From the NCBI RefSeq assembly GCF_014647875.1, contig NZ_BMQA01000029.1, positions 34,721 to 98,720 on the forward strand: DNA of 64,000 nucleotides. The letters are read 5' to 3'. The notes beneath the pieces are model-generated. The model had not been told where the DNA came from and did not search any database. It worked only from the letters and a program-made list of their open reading frames with translations. A program made the position numbers and the translations under genes. Below are positions 8,221 through 16,790 of the stretch, piece after piece (positions within the stretch are counted from its first letter, which is position 1; each line of letters opens with the position of its first letter). The stretch comes from Streptomyces brasiliensis. Lineage in GTDB: Bacteria > Actinomycetota > Actinomycetes > Streptomycetales > Streptomycetaceae.

Positions 8221-9561
8221 TCAGGCGTGCACGTGCCCGGCCGCCGCGGTGTGGCGGTTGACGGGGACGGGCAGGCCGAGGTTGCCGCGCAGGGTGTCGG
8301 CCTCGTACTCGGTACGGAACAGTCCGCGCTTCTGCAGGATCGGGACGACGCCGTCGACGAACAGGTTCAGCTCGTCCTCGGTGCGGAAGGCGAGGTTGAT
8401 GCCGTCGAAGGTCCCTGCGTCGAACCACCGCTCGATGGTGTCCGCGACGGTCTCGGGCGCGCCGACGAACGGCGAGCGGCGGAACTCGCTGACGGACCAG
8501 GCCACTTGGCGCAGCGTCAGGTTCTCCTCCCGGGCCCGTGTGATGATCTTCGTCGCTCCGGTGCGGCCACCCTTCTCCGCGAGATGGGCGACGTCCGGGA
8601 ACGGCGCGTCGAGGTCGTGCACGCTGAAGTCGTAGGCGCCGAAGGAGCGGCCGAGCAGGGCCAGGTTGCGCTCGAAGTCGTTGTCCTCCTCGAAGATCTC
8701 CCGCTCGCGGCGCCTGGCGGCCTCGTCGGTCGCGGCGACGACCGGACCGCCGTGGATGAAGATCTTGATGTGCTCGGGGGCGCGGCCGTAGGAGGCGGTG
8801 CGCCGCTTGATGTCCGCGTAGTACTCCTGCGCCTGCTCCAGCGAGCCGCCGGGCGCGTAGATGCCCTCGGCGACCCGTGCGGCGAGATCGCGGCCCTCCT
8901 CGGAGACCCCGGCCTGGAAGATCACCGGCTGGCCCTGCGGGGACCGCGAGAGGTTGAGGGGGCCCACGACCTTGAAGTGCTCGCCCTCGTGGCCCAGTTC
9001 GTGCAGCTTGGCCGGGTCGAGGAAGACGCCCCGCTCGACGTCGGCCGGGAACGCGTCGTCCTCGTAGGAGTCCCACAGGCCGCGCGCCACCTCGACGAAC
9101 TCCAGGGCGCGGCCGTAGCGGGTGGTGTAGTCGAGGTGCTCTTCGAGCCCGAAGTTGCGGGAGGCTCCGGTGTCGAAGCTGGTCACGACGTTCCAGCCGG
9201 CCCGGCCGCCGCTGATGTGGTCGAGGGAGGCGAAGCGGCGGGCAAGGTTGAAGGGCGAGTTGTACGTCGAACTCGCCGTGCCGACCAGTCCGATGTGCCG
9301 GGTGTGGGTGGCGACCGCCGACAGCAGGGTGAGCGGCTCCAGCCGGTTGAGGTAGTGCGCCGGGTAGGTGGCGTTGATGAACTGACTGTCGACGATGAAC
9401 AAGGCGTCGAACAGGGCGTGTTCGGCCGCCTGCGCCTGCCGGATGTAGTAGTTGATGTCGATGCTGGCGTTCTTCGCGACGCGCGGGTCCTTCCACAGAC
9501 CGTGCTGGCCGGGGCCGCCGACACCGTACGGGTGCAGTGCGAGATGGATCGTGCGGGACAT
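8221..9561 (-). CDS. NtaA/SnaA/DszA-family FMN-dependent monooxygenase
   Basis: At 446 residues this belongs to the longer LLM subfamily that includes nitrilotriacetate, dibenzothiophene-sulfone and dimethyl-sulfide monooxygenases. Seen are the N-terminal block ending WKDPRVAKNASIDINYYI, TSSTYNSPFNLARRFASLDH, SGGRAGWNVVTS and QAGVSEEGRDLAA, all characteristic of the subfamily. The start is MSRTIHLALHP. Its place in the operon with an importer, a second LLM enzyme and SsuE suggests that an imported organosulfur compound is desulfurised. Confidence 0.88.
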   Translation of the reverse strand: MSRTIHLALHPYGVGGPGQHGLWKDPRVAKNASIDINYYIRQAQAAEHALFDALFIVDSQFINATYPAHYLNRLEPLTLLSAVATHTRHIGLVGTASSTYNSPFNLARRFASLDHISGGRAGWNVVTSFDTGASRNFGLEEHLDYTTRYGRALEFVEVARGLWDSYEDDAFPADVERGVFLDPAKLHELGHEGEHFKVVGPLNLSRSPQGQPVIFQAGVSEEGRDLAARVAEGIYAPGGSLEQAQEYYADIKRRTASYGRAPEHIKIFIHGGPVVAATDEAARRREREIFEEDNDFERNLALLGRSFGAYDFSVHDLDAPFPDVAHLAEKGGRTGATKIITRAREENLTLRQVAWSVSEFRRSPFVGAPETVADTIERWFDAGTFDGINLAFRTEDELNLFVDGVVPILQKRGLFRTEYEADTLRGNLGLPVPVNRHTAAAGHVHA

Positions 9562-9583
9562 GTGGGGTCCTCTCTCTGGTTCG

Positions 9584-10456
9584 TCAGGCGTGCAGCAGCG
9601 CACGGAGGGCTTCGCGTTCGGCCCGGTCGGCGGGGGCCGCCCGCAGGGTGGGGGCGGAGTTCACGAGCAGCCGGGTGTAGGCGTGCCCGGGATGGTTGAC
9701 GACGTCGCGGGCGGCGCCGGTCTCGACGAGTTCACCCTGGTAGAGCACCCCGATGCGGTCGGCGATCCCGGCCACGGAGCCGAGGTCGTGGGAGATGAAG
9801 ACGAGGGCGGTGCCGTCGGCGCGCAGTTCCTTGAGGATCCGCAGGATCTGGACGCGGTTGGCGGAATCCAGAGCGCTGACCGGCTCGTCCAGGATGACCA
9901 GTCGGGGCTCGGTGACCAGGGCGCGGGCCACCGCGACGCGCTGGCGCTGGCCGCCGGACAACTCCCCGGGCAGCCGGTCCAGCAGGTCTTCGGACAGGCG
10001 CATCCGGGAGACGTAGGCCCGCACACGCGCCGCGGCCTCGTCGGCCGCCGTGCCCCGGATCAGGAGCGGCTCGGTCAGGGAGGCCTCGATGGTGAGGTCC
10101 GGGTCGAGACTGCGCAGGGGATCCTGGAAGACGTACTGGACCACACCGCTGCGGCGCAGGCCGCGCCACTGCCGCCGGCTGTAGGCCGTGACGTTCTGCC
10201 CGCCGATGACGATCGACCCTGCCGAGGCGCGCACCAGGCCGAGCACCGTCCGCGCGAGCGTCGACTTGCCGGAGCCCGTTTCGCCGATGAGGCCGACGGT
10301 CTCGCCCGGCGCCACGCTCAGCGAGACACCGTGCAGAGCGCGCCGGCGTCGGCGGCGCAGGCCGTAGTGGACCTCCAGTCCGGACACCTCGAGGACGGGT
10401 CCCCCGCCGGTGAGGGCGCCGGCGGACGGTTCCTCCTGAGACAACTCGGCGCTCAC
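9584..10456 (-). CDS. ABC transporter ATPase, DppF/OppF type
   Basis: The 290-residue ATPase carries Walker A GETGSGKST, Q-loop YVFQDP, signature LSGGQRQRV, Walker B LVILDEP and H-loop FISHD. The GTG start overlaps the stop of the other ATPase gene (GTGA), so they are translationally coupled. It is the second nucleotide-binding subunit of a peptide/nickel-family importer that in this operon probably carries an organosulfur solute. Confidence 0.92.
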   Translation of the reverse strand: MSAELSQEEPSAGALTGGGPVLEVSGLEVHYGLRRRRRRALHGVSLSVAPGETVGLIGETGSGKSTLARTVLGLVRASAGSIVIGGQNVTAYSRRQWRGLRRSGVVQYVFQDPLRSLDPDLTIEASLTEPLLIRGTAADEAAARVRAYVSRMRLSEDLLDRLPGELSGGQRQRVAVARALVTEPRLVILDEPVSALDSANRVQILRILKELRADGTALVFISHDLGSVAGIADRIGVLYQGELVETGAARDVVNHPGHAYTRLLVNSAPTLRAAPADRAEREALRALLHA

Positions 10457-11340
10457 GTCTCCTCCTTCGGGTCGAGGAACTTCTCCAGGCCGTACTGCTC
10501 GTGTTCGGCGATCAGCAGCCGGGTGTAGTCGTGGCGCGGGTCGTGCAGCACCCTCTCGGCCGGCCCCTGCTCGACGACTTCGCCCTGCTGCATGACCAGG
10601 ACCTCGTCGCACAACTGGGCGACGACGGCGAGATCGTGGGAGACCACGACCAGGGCCAGGCCCGCCTGCTCGCGCAGGTCGGCGAGCAGGTCGAGGATCT
10701 CGGCCTGGACGGTGACGTCGAGCGCGGTCGTGGCTTCGTCGGCGATGAGGATGTGCGGGTCGGCCGCGATCGCCGCCGCGATGAGGACGCGCTGGAGCAT
10801 GCCGCCCGACAGTTCGTGCGGGTACTGGCCGTAGACCAGCTCCGGCTCCCGCAGGTGGACGGCCCGCAGCAGGTCGACGGCGCGTCGGCGTGCAGCGCGG
10901 CGCGGCAGCTTCTTCTTGACCCTGACGACCTCGGCGATCTGCGCGCCCACGCGGAGCGAGGGGTTGAGATAGGAGGCCGGGTCCTGGAAGACCGCGCTGA
11001 TCGTCGTGCCGCGCAGGGCTGTCCACTGTGCGGGGGACAGGTCCGCGATGTCGGTGCCCCGGATTTCGATCGACCCGCCGGTGACCTCGAAATGAGCCGG
11101 CAGGATCCCCAGTGCCGCGCGGCAGGTGAGGGTCTTTCCGCTGCCGGACTCGCCGACGATGCCGACCACCCGGCCGGGTGTGAGGGTGAAGCTGACGCCG
11201 TGGACGATCTCGCGACCGCCGGCCTGGTCGCTGATCCGTACGTCGTGGAGCGACAGCACGGGCCGGCGCGGCCCGGTCGGGTCGCCGGGTCCGAGATCGA
11301 GGGTCTCCTCAGGGGCGAGGTTGTCGGACAGCGTCGCCAT
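10453..11340 (-). CDS. ABC transporter ATPase, DppD/OppD type
   Basis: The 295-residue ATPase has Walker A GESGSGKTL, Q-loop VFQDP, signature LSGGMLQRV, Walker B ILIADEA and H-loop VVSHD. The start ATG overlaps the permease stop (ATGA). It pairs with the DppF-type ATPase to power the two permeases. Length and domain order are normal for the family. Confidence 0.92.
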   Translation of the reverse strand: MATLSDNLAPEETLDLGPGDPTGPRRPVLSLHDVRISDQAGGREIVHGVSFTLTPGRVVGIVGESGSGKTLTCRAALGILPAHFEVTGGSIEIRGTDIADLSPAQWTALRGTTISAVFQDPASYLNPSLRVGAQIAEVVRVKKKLPRRAARRRAVDLLRAVHLREPELVYGQYPHELSGGMLQRVLIAAAIAADPHILIADEATTALDVTVQAEILDLLADLREQAGLALVVVSHDLAVVAQLCDEVLVMQQGEVVEQGPAERVLHDPRHDYTRLLIAEHEQYGLEKFLDPKEET

Positions 11341-12227
11341 CACGCACCTCCGGTGGGGGCGGGTTCGGACTGGTCGGGGCGGTCGGTGCGGGTTTTGCGG
11401 CTGTTGACCAGCGCACGGCCCGCCTCGCCGGAGACGTCGCGGAGGGCGTCGGCGAGGAGGTTGCCGGCCCAGACGGTGATCATGATCAGCAGCGCGGGTG
11501 CGAGCGGTGCCCACGGCTGGTGGCTGAGATAACCGAGGTCCGAGGCGAGCAGCCCGCCCCAGGTGGGGGCCGGTGGCTGGACGCCGATGCCGAGGAAGGT
11601 CAGGCTCGACACGATGACGAAGCCGACACCGAAGGTCTGGGCGAGCGCGACCGCGATCGGCGGAAGCACCTTGACCCACACATGGCGGCGGACCACCCAG
11701 CCGATGGAGGCCCCGGACAGCAGCGCGGCCTCCACGTACTGCGAGCGGGCCACCGCCAGCGTGGCGGCGCGGGAGACCCGGTAGAACAGCGGGGCCACCA
11801 GTACGCCGGTGACGAGCATCGCCTGGGTGATCCCGTTGCCGAGCAGCGCGATCACGGCGACGGCGAACAGCAGGAACGGCAGCGCCACCAGAGTGTCCGC
11901 CAGGCGGAGGGTGATCCATTCGAAGGCCCGGCCGAGGTAGACCGACAGGATGCCCGGGACGGATCCGACGACCAGCGCGGTGACGGCGACCTCGAGCGAG
12001 CCGAGGACGCTGAGGCGCGAGCCGTCGAGGAGGCGGCTGAGCACGTCACGGCCGAGGTAGTCCGTGCCCAGCCAGTGCGAACCGGACGCCGACGCAAGGG
12101 TGTTGTCGCTGGTGGCGAGTGGGTTCTGCGGAGCCAGCAGCGGACCGAAGAGGGCCAGCAGCGCGATGACCGCGAGGATGGCGACGGCGATCCGGCCGGA
12201 AGGGAGGACGAGGACGCGGCGCAGCAT
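11340..12227 (-). CDS. ABC transporter permease, DppC type
   Basis: The 295-residue membrane protein has an N-terminal hydrophobic helix, an OppC-like segment (HWLGTDYLGRDVLSRLLDGSR) and further membrane helices with the permease loop GASIGWVVRRHVWVKVLP. It forms the translocation pore with the DppB-type permease encoded 4 bp upstream. Confidence 0.92.
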   Translation of the reverse strand: MLRRVLVLPSGRIAVAILAVIALLALFGPLLAPQNPLATSDNTLASASGSHWLGTDYLGRDVLSRLLDGSRLSVLGSLEVAVTALVVGSVPGILSVYLGRAFEWITLRLADTLVALPFLLFAVAVIALLGNGITQAMLVTGVLVAPLFYRVSRAATLAVARSQYVEAALLSGASIGWVVRRHVWVKVLPPIAVALAQTFGVGFVIVSSLTFLGIGVQPPAPTWGGLLASDLGYLSHQPWAPLAPALLIMITVWAGNLLADALRDVSGEAGRALVNSRKTRTDRPDQSEPAPTGGA

Positions 12228-12230
12228 GGT

Positions 12231-13259
12231 TCACACCCCCCGCTGAGAGGCCGGCGTCACACGCGCCAGCACCAGGTTGACGATCAGGTTGAAGGCGACG
12301 ACCAGCACGATCGACACCACCAGGACGCCCTGGACCGCGGGCACGTCTCCGGCTTGGGCGGAGTCGTTGGCGAACCGGCCGAAGCCCTGCAGGCCGAAGA
12401 TCCACTCCGTGACGACGGAGGCGCCGACGAGGGAGGGAAACTTCAGGCCGAGCGTCGCGAGCGCCGGGCCCAGCCCGTTGCGCAGCACATGGACGAAGAA
12501 GATCCGCCGGGGGCTGAGGCCCCGTACGACTGCGCCCGTCACGTAGTTCTCGCGGTAGGCCGCGATGAGGCTGCTGCGCAGCTGGCGGGCGACATCGGCG
12601 ACGACGTCGAAGCTCAACGCGACGGCCGGCAGCGTGATGTGGGCCAGCCACGGGCCGAACCCCTGCGCCGCCGGGACGTATCCGGCGGACGGGAAGAGAT
12701 GCAGTCCGACGGCGAAGACCGTCACCAGCACGATGCCGACCACGAACGCCGGCATCACCGAGATCACCGTCACGAATCCGGTGATCGCACGGTCGACCCA
12801 GGTGGTGCGGCGCAGGGCCGCCGCCGTGCCGAGGACGAAGCCCACGACCACGCCGATGATCAGCGCGAACGTGGCGACCGACAGGCTCACGCCCAGGCCG
12901 AGGCCGATCAGCGTGGAGATGTCGGCGCCGTTGGTCCAACTGCCACCGAGCCGGCCGTGCAGGACACCGGTGAACCAGTCCCAGTACTGGACCAGGAAGG
13001 GCCGGTCGAGGCCCCACTGCGCTTCGACTCTGGCGACGGCGTCGGGGGTCGCCTCCTCGCCCAGCTGGATACGCGCCGGGCTGAGCCCGCTCAGCGACCG
13101 CAGCGCGAACGTCACGAACGTCGCGAGCAGGAACACGGGCACGAAGATGGCGATCGATCGGGCGACGGTGACCGTGACGCGGCCCAGCGTGTGCCGCGTC
13201 CTGGACAAGACGTCCCCGCGACGGAGGTCAGGTGCCGCCTGTGCCTCGGTCGTCGTCAT
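12231..13259 (-). CDS. ABC transporter permease, DppB type
   Basis: The 342-residue protein has a first membrane helix near residues 30-50 (IFVPVFLLATFVTFAL), the periplasmic loop typical of DppB and about five more helices, with the EAA-type loop (AYRENYVTGAVVRGLSPRRI). It is the first permease of the importer and follows the binding-protein gene after about 29 bp. Confidence 0.92.
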   Translation of the reverse strand: MTTTEAQAAPDLRRGDVLSRTRHTLGRVTVTVARSIAIFVPVFLLATFVTFALRSLSGLSPARIQLGEEATPDAVARVEAQWGLDRPFLVQYWDWFTGVLHGRLGGSWTNGADISTLIGLGLGVSLSVATFALIIGVVVGFVLGTAAALRRTTWVDRAITGFVTVISVMPAFVVGIVLVTVFAVGLHLFPSAGYVPAAQGFGPWLAHITLPAVALSFDVVADVARQLRSSLIAAYRENYVTGAVVRGLSPRRIFFVHVLRNGLGPALATLGLKFPSLVGASVVTEWIFGLQGFGRFANDSAQAGDVPAVQGVLVVSIVLVVAFNLIVNLVLARVTPASQRGV

Positions 13260-13288
13260 GGGTTGCCCCTGTCTGTAGTGGACGGTTG

Positions 13289-14863
13289 TCAGCGGGTGCC
13301 GGAGATGGTCACGCCGGTCCAGTCGATGTGGGCCGGGTTCTTGGGCAGGCCGGAGATCGACTTGCTCTTGGCGATGAGGTTGGGCTGGGAGTATGTGAAG
13401 ATCAGCGCCTTGCTCCGCAGGCCGGCCCGCGTCGCCGCCCGCAGGACCTGCGGGTACGCGGGGGAGCCCAGCGGGGTCTGGCGCACCCTGGCGATAGCCG
13501 CCTCGAACCCGGAGGGCTCGTAGGGGGAACTGAGGTTCAGCGGGCCGTTGGGGCCGAAGTGAGCGGTCAGCGTCTGCGCGGCGGAGTCACGGCCGGTGGT
13601 CCCGTACAGGGAGAAGGTCAGGTCCTTGGCGAAGAACGGGGTGGCCCAGTTCTTGTCGATCTTGATGGTGACGGTGATGCCGACCGCGGCCAGCTGCGAC
13701 TGGACGATCTCCGCCTGCGGGTCCTCGGCGGGAATGACCAGGTCGAGCTTGATCTGGCCACTCTTGTGGCCCGCCTCGGCGAGGAGCTTCCTCGACTTCG
13801 CCGGGTCGTAGGAGTAGTCGTTCTCGGACTTCGGGTCGTAGGCCACGTACCCCTTCGGGAAGGGCTGGTCGGTCACCTCGCCGTAGCCGAAGGTCAGCTT
13901 GTCCACGAACTCCTTGCGGTTGATCGCGTAGCGGACGGCGTCGACGACCTTGTCGTCGTCGAACGGCGCCTTGTTGATGTTGAGGCTGATGTTGGAGGCG
14001 TTGAAGCCGGGCTGCACGAAGACCTCGAGCCCCGCCTTCTTAGCGGCCTGGGCCTGATTGGGTTCGATGTCGGCGAAGTTGTACACGCCCGTCTGCAGAC
14101 CGTTGACGACGGTGGCGGCGTCGGGTGCGGAGGTCAGCTCGACGTTGTCGATGTGGATGTTCTTCGCGTCCCAGTAGTCGGGGTTCTTCTTCAGCAGGAC
14201 CTTGGTGCCGGGGATGAGCTGCGTGACGATGAACGGGCCGGCGCCGACCGGGTTCTGGTCCAGCTCGGCCGGGGACGCGGCCGCCTTGGGGCTGGCGATC
14301 TGCAGGACGCGCTCGCCGAGCAGCTGCGGAATCTGGTAGTCGACCTGTGTGAGGTGGATGACCGCGTCCAGCCCTTCGGCGTCCACCGACTTGATCGAGG
14401 TCAGATCGCCGAACAGCGCCGAGTTCTGCTGCTTCTTGGCCCGATCGATGGCCGCCTTGACGGCGGCGCCGTCGACCGGTTCGCCGTCGCTGAACTTGAG
14501 GCCGGGCCGCAGATGGAAGGTGATCCGGTCGCCCTTGACGTTGTACTCCCAGCTCTTGGCCAGATCGGGCACCGCCTTGCCGTTCTCGTCCGTGCGCGTC
14601 AACGAGGCGTACACCAGGGCGAGTTCGCGGAACTGGGCGCCGCTTCCGCCGACTACCGGGTCCCAGTGGGTGGGGAAGTAGGACGACGTCCACTTCAGGG
14701 TGGCGTTGCCGCTGCCGGCCGCGGCGTCGCCGCCGCAGGCGCTGAGAGCGGGCACGAGCACGGTCAGCAGGGCGGTGCCCAGGGCGGCGGCGCGCAACTG
14801 CCGTCCCCCTCGGGCGGGTCGACGGTCGATGACGGGGCGGCGTGGTGCGAGGCGTGCGGACAT
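13289..14863 (-). CDS. ABC transporter substrate-binding lipoprotein (SBP_bac_5)
   Basis: The 524-residue extracellular solute-binding protein has a lipoprotein signal: an arginine-rich N-terminus, a hydrophobic core and the lipobox LSAC followed by GG. The family-5 hallmark PDLAKSWEYN is present. The start MSARLAPRR is chosen because it puts the signal peptide at the N-terminus. It is the first structural gene of the leftward operon, reached after a long leader that begins at the promoter near 15250. The ligand is unknown; neighbouring monooxygenases suggest a sulfur compound. Confidence 0.9.
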   Translation of the reverse strand: MSARLAPRRPVIDRRPARGGRQLRAAALGTALLTVLVPALSACGGDAAAGSGNATLKWTSSYFPTHWDPVVGGSGAQFRELALVYASLTRTDENGKAVPDLAKSWEYNVKGDRITFHLRPGLKFSDGEPVDGAAVKAAIDRAKKQQNSALFGDLTSIKSVDAEGLDAVIHLTQVDYQIPQLLGERVLQIASPKAAASPAELDQNPVGAGPFIVTQLIPGTKVLLKKNPDYWDAKNIHIDNVELTSAPDAATVVNGLQTGVYNFADIEPNQAQAAKKAGLEVFVQPGFNASNISLNINKAPFDDDKVVDAVRYAINRKEFVDKLTFGYGEVTDQPFPKGYVAYDPKSENDYSYDPAKSRKLLAEAGHKSGQIKLDLVIPAEDPQAEIVQSQLAAVGITVTIKIDKNWATPFFAKDLTFSLYGTTGRDSAAQTLTAHFGPNGPLNLSSPYEPSGFEAAIARVRQTPLGSPAYPQVLRAATRAGLRSKALIFTYSQPNLIAKSKSISGLPKNPAHIDWTGVTISGTR

Positions 14864-15166
14864 CGGATTCTTTCTGCGAAGGCGGTGACCCTGTCGGGGC
14901 GCGGAAGCGGAGGTCGGCCCACCGCCGCGCCGGGACCACGCCCGAACGGGCATGCAGGCGCGCGGCGTTGGAGCACGCGGCGGGCATGCCGGCCTCAGGG
15001 CGCGGGGCGTCGGCGGGTCAGCGGGGGAGGACCGGGATGCGGAACGAGGGAGCGCGGCGATGCGCGAAGGAAGCGGCGCGTGACGGCGGGAACGGCGCGG
15101 TGGTACGACGGGCGGGCGGTGCCGGCGGACGAAGAAAGGCGCCTGAGGCCGTGGGCGGCGGGTGGT
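14864..15166 (-). promoter_or_regulatory. Long 5' leader of the organosulfur operon
   Basis: From the inferred transcription start (about 15241) to the binding-protein ATG there are about 380 nt. The first 75 encode a small cysteine-containing peptide; the remaining 300 hold no other supported gene. The length leaves room for attenuation or translational coupling, but I could not identify a specific terminator/antiterminator pair. Confidence 0.45.
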
Positions 15167-15241
15167 TCAGCGACAGAGAGCGCTGCAGGTGCGCCGCAGG
15201 TCCACGTAGCGGCACACCACACCGGGGTGCGTCGTGAGCAT
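15167..15241 (-). CDS. Cysteine-containing leader peptide (24 residues)
   Basis: The small frame starts with ATG at 15241 and ends with TGA. It contains the stretch CRYVDLRRTCSALCR, giving three cysteines with two in the last six residues. The pattern R-x-VDL-x-R-x-x-SA-x-C is shared with short actinobacterial peptides usually called putative leader peptides in front of sulfur and cysteine genes. The predicted transcription start falls on or next to its ATG, so it is probably read from a leaderless transcript. Its likely role is to sense Cys-tRNA supply while being translated and so control the downstream transporter genes. Product stability is doubtful; the act of translation probably matters. 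Confidence 0.72.
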   Translation of the reverse strand: MLTTHPGVVCRYVDLRRTCSALCR

Positions 15242-15247
15242 GCTGCA

Positions 15248-15277
15248 ATCCTGGGGCCGGCCTTCACCCGCTGTCAA
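15248..15277 (-). promoter_or_regulatory. Promoter of the organosulfur operon
   Basis: On the minus strand TTGACA (15277-15272) and CAGGAT (15253-15248) are separated by 18 bp. This is a good vegetative-type promoter whose start would fall about 7 bp further, at the leader peptide ATG. Confidence 0.6.
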
Positions 15278-15290
15278 TGGACACTAATTG
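15275..15290. promoter_or_regulatory. Shared operator motif, copy 1
   Basis: CAATGGACACTAATTG has inverted CAAT/ATTG ends and overlaps the -35 box of the organosulfur promoter. It matches 14 of 16 bases of the element at 16775-16790. An outer inverted repeat GACAC-N6-GTGTC (15280-15295) overlaps it. The Rrf2 protein encoded nearby is the natural candidate to bind both copies. Confidence 0.6.
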
Positions 15291-15336
15291 GTGTCTCATT
15301 GGGCGGGACGGCGTCTGACCGCAGATCAGAGGCCTG

Positions 15337-16254
15337 TCATGGCGCGGAGGGAGATGTGCGACCTGCCGCCGGGTGCACGGCGGCCTCCGCGGGATGCAGC
15401 CACAACGGCCCGTTCCCGGTCTGGATCCGGACCGCACCAGGAGGCGGCCACTCCCCGTGCGAAAGGAGCTTTCGCTCCGGGTCGGTGAGGCTCCGGTAGT
15501 GCTGGAGTGCCTGTGCCGCGGACAGGGCGGGCGGGTCCGGCAGCGGCCCGGAGCACAGCGCGCCGAAGGCCGATGCGTACTCGTCGTAGCTTCGCCAGCC
15601 CGGCATCACCCGGTACCCGGCCGGGCCCCGGACCAGCACGGTCGGCAACGCATACCGGAAGTCGCCGCCGGCGGTCTCCTTCGCCGCGCCCGGGTGCGGC
15701 GACGCGCTGCGTACCGACAGCACCTCGCGGACCGGCCGACGCGCCTCGGCGTGGTCGGCACGCACCGCCCGCATCACTTCCGCTGACGCCGCGTCAACGG
15801 ACAAGCGCCTCAGGTCCAGACCCGGCGTGCCCCGCACCGCGGACAGGGCCAGTGCGGGTGTGTCCGCCGGTTCACCCAGCACGAAGACCGTCTCCCGCAG
15901 CCGACGCAGCACTCGCTCGGCCACGTCGGCACCCTGAAGCTCCGCCGCCTTGGCGACCAGCGACGACGGCCAGGAACTCGCCGCCACGCGATCCAGACGC
16001 GCCGCCCAAGGGGCCCCGGTGTGCGTGCCGATCTCCTCGACATAGCGCGCGTACCAGGCGGTCTCCGCCGCCGGATCAGGCGGAGGATCGTCGTTGCCGT
16101 CGAAGAGAATGCAGAAGACGCGGCGCCACACGACCTGGCCGGACGACGCCGCGCGCAACCGGCGGAAGACGGGCTCCGACCCCCAGGCCCACGGACACAA
16201 CGGATCGGTGTACTCCACCACTTCCACCACGGGTTGCTCGGGTACGGACGTCAC
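15337..16254 (-). CDS. DsbA/FrnE-family thioredoxin-fold protein
   Basis: The 305-residue protein begins VEVVEYTDPLCPWAWGSEP, the thioredoxin-fold start of the DsbA/FrnE family, and contains the cis-proline-type segment YALPTVLVRG. The active site is CPWA, lacking the second cysteine of CxxC, so it is unlikely to be a classic dithiol oxidase. The GTG start overlaps the Rrf2 stop (GTGA), which fixes the start and shows translational coupling with the regulator. A role in thiol or sulfur metabolism with Rrf2 is inferred. Confidence 0.78.
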   Translation of the reverse strand: MTSVPEQPVVEVVEYTDPLCPWAWGSEPVFRRLRAASSGQVVWRRVFCILFDGNDDPPPDPAAETAWYARYVEEIGTHTGAPWAARLDRVAASSWPSSLVAKAAELQGADVAERVLRRLRETVFVLGEPADTPALALSAVRGTPGLDLRRLSVDAASAEVMRAVRADHAEARRPVREVLSVRSASPHPGAAKETAGGDFRYALPTVLVRGPAGYRVMPGWRSYDEYASAFGALCSGPLPDPPALSAAQALQHYRSLTDPERKLLSHGEWPPPGAVRIQTGNGPLWLHPAEAAVHPAAGRTSPSAP

Positions 16255-16685
16255 GCGGCTCCCTTCCGGCTCAGCCGCTCGCCCGTGGCCGCGGGCAGCA
16301 GGGACGCCAGGGTCACCCCGTCCAGGACCGCGGCCGCGTCCGCCTCGATCCGACGCCATATCCCCGGCAGGCCCGACGCGGGACCGGGGTAGTCGAGCCC
16401 CGCCAGCGCCTCGCCGCGCAATGTGATCAACTCGCCGTCAACGGCGCGCGACACGTCGAGCAGCGTGATCTCGCCGGCGGGACGACCGAGCCAGTAACCG
16501 CCCTCGCATCCGCGCTGGCTGCGCACCAGGCCGGCCCTGCGCAGCTCGCCCACGACGGATTTCAGGAACCTGAAGGGGATCTGCTGGGAGGAGGCCATGG
16601 CCTCGCAGGTGAGCGGGCGGGTCGGTTCACGGGCGAGCTCCAGCAGCGCGCGCGTGGCGTAGTCCGCCTTCGCGGAGATATGCAT
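16251..16685 (-). CDS. Rrf2-family transcriptional regulator
   Basis: The 144-residue protein starts MHISAKADYATRALLELA, the canonical Rrf2 N-terminus, with a winged helix (AMASSQQIPFRFLKSVVGELRRAGLV) and wing GCEGGYWLGRP. In-frame ATGs four to five codons upstream are alternatives. Only two cysteines are visible (TCEA and GCEGG), not the three-cysteine cluster of IscR/NsrR, so an iron-sulfur cofactor is unlikely and a CymR-like role in sulfur control is more plausible. It is divergent from a cupin gene, and the shared motif lies between them. Confidence 0.88.
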   Translation of the reverse strand: MHISAKADYATRALLELAREPTRPLTCEAMASSQQIPFRFLKSVVGELRRAGLVRSQRGCEGGYWLGRPAGEITLLDVSRAVDGELITLRGEALAGLDYPGPASGLPGIWRRIEADAAAVLDGVTLASLLPAATGERLSRKGAA

Positions 16686-16774
16686 GCGCCCCATCATGCC
16701 CGACGAGGGGTCCGGGACAAGGCCCTCCACCGGCCGCCCTGAATCATTGCGGGAACATTGCCGCAGGTGAAACG

Positions 16775-16790
16775 CAATGGACACCTATTG
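16775..16790. promoter_or_regulatory. Shared operator motif, copy 2
   Basis: CAATGGACACCTATTG lies between the Rrf2 and cupin genes with inverted CAAT/ATTG ends. Its right end overlaps the TTGACA -35 box of the cupin promoter, exactly as the reverse of copy 1 does at the organosulfur promoter. Confidence 0.6.

Noticed and set aside
15241..15556. Additional small frames around the organosulfur promoter
   Set aside because: Only the Cys leader peptide has a matching promoter and a conserved-type motif; the others look random.
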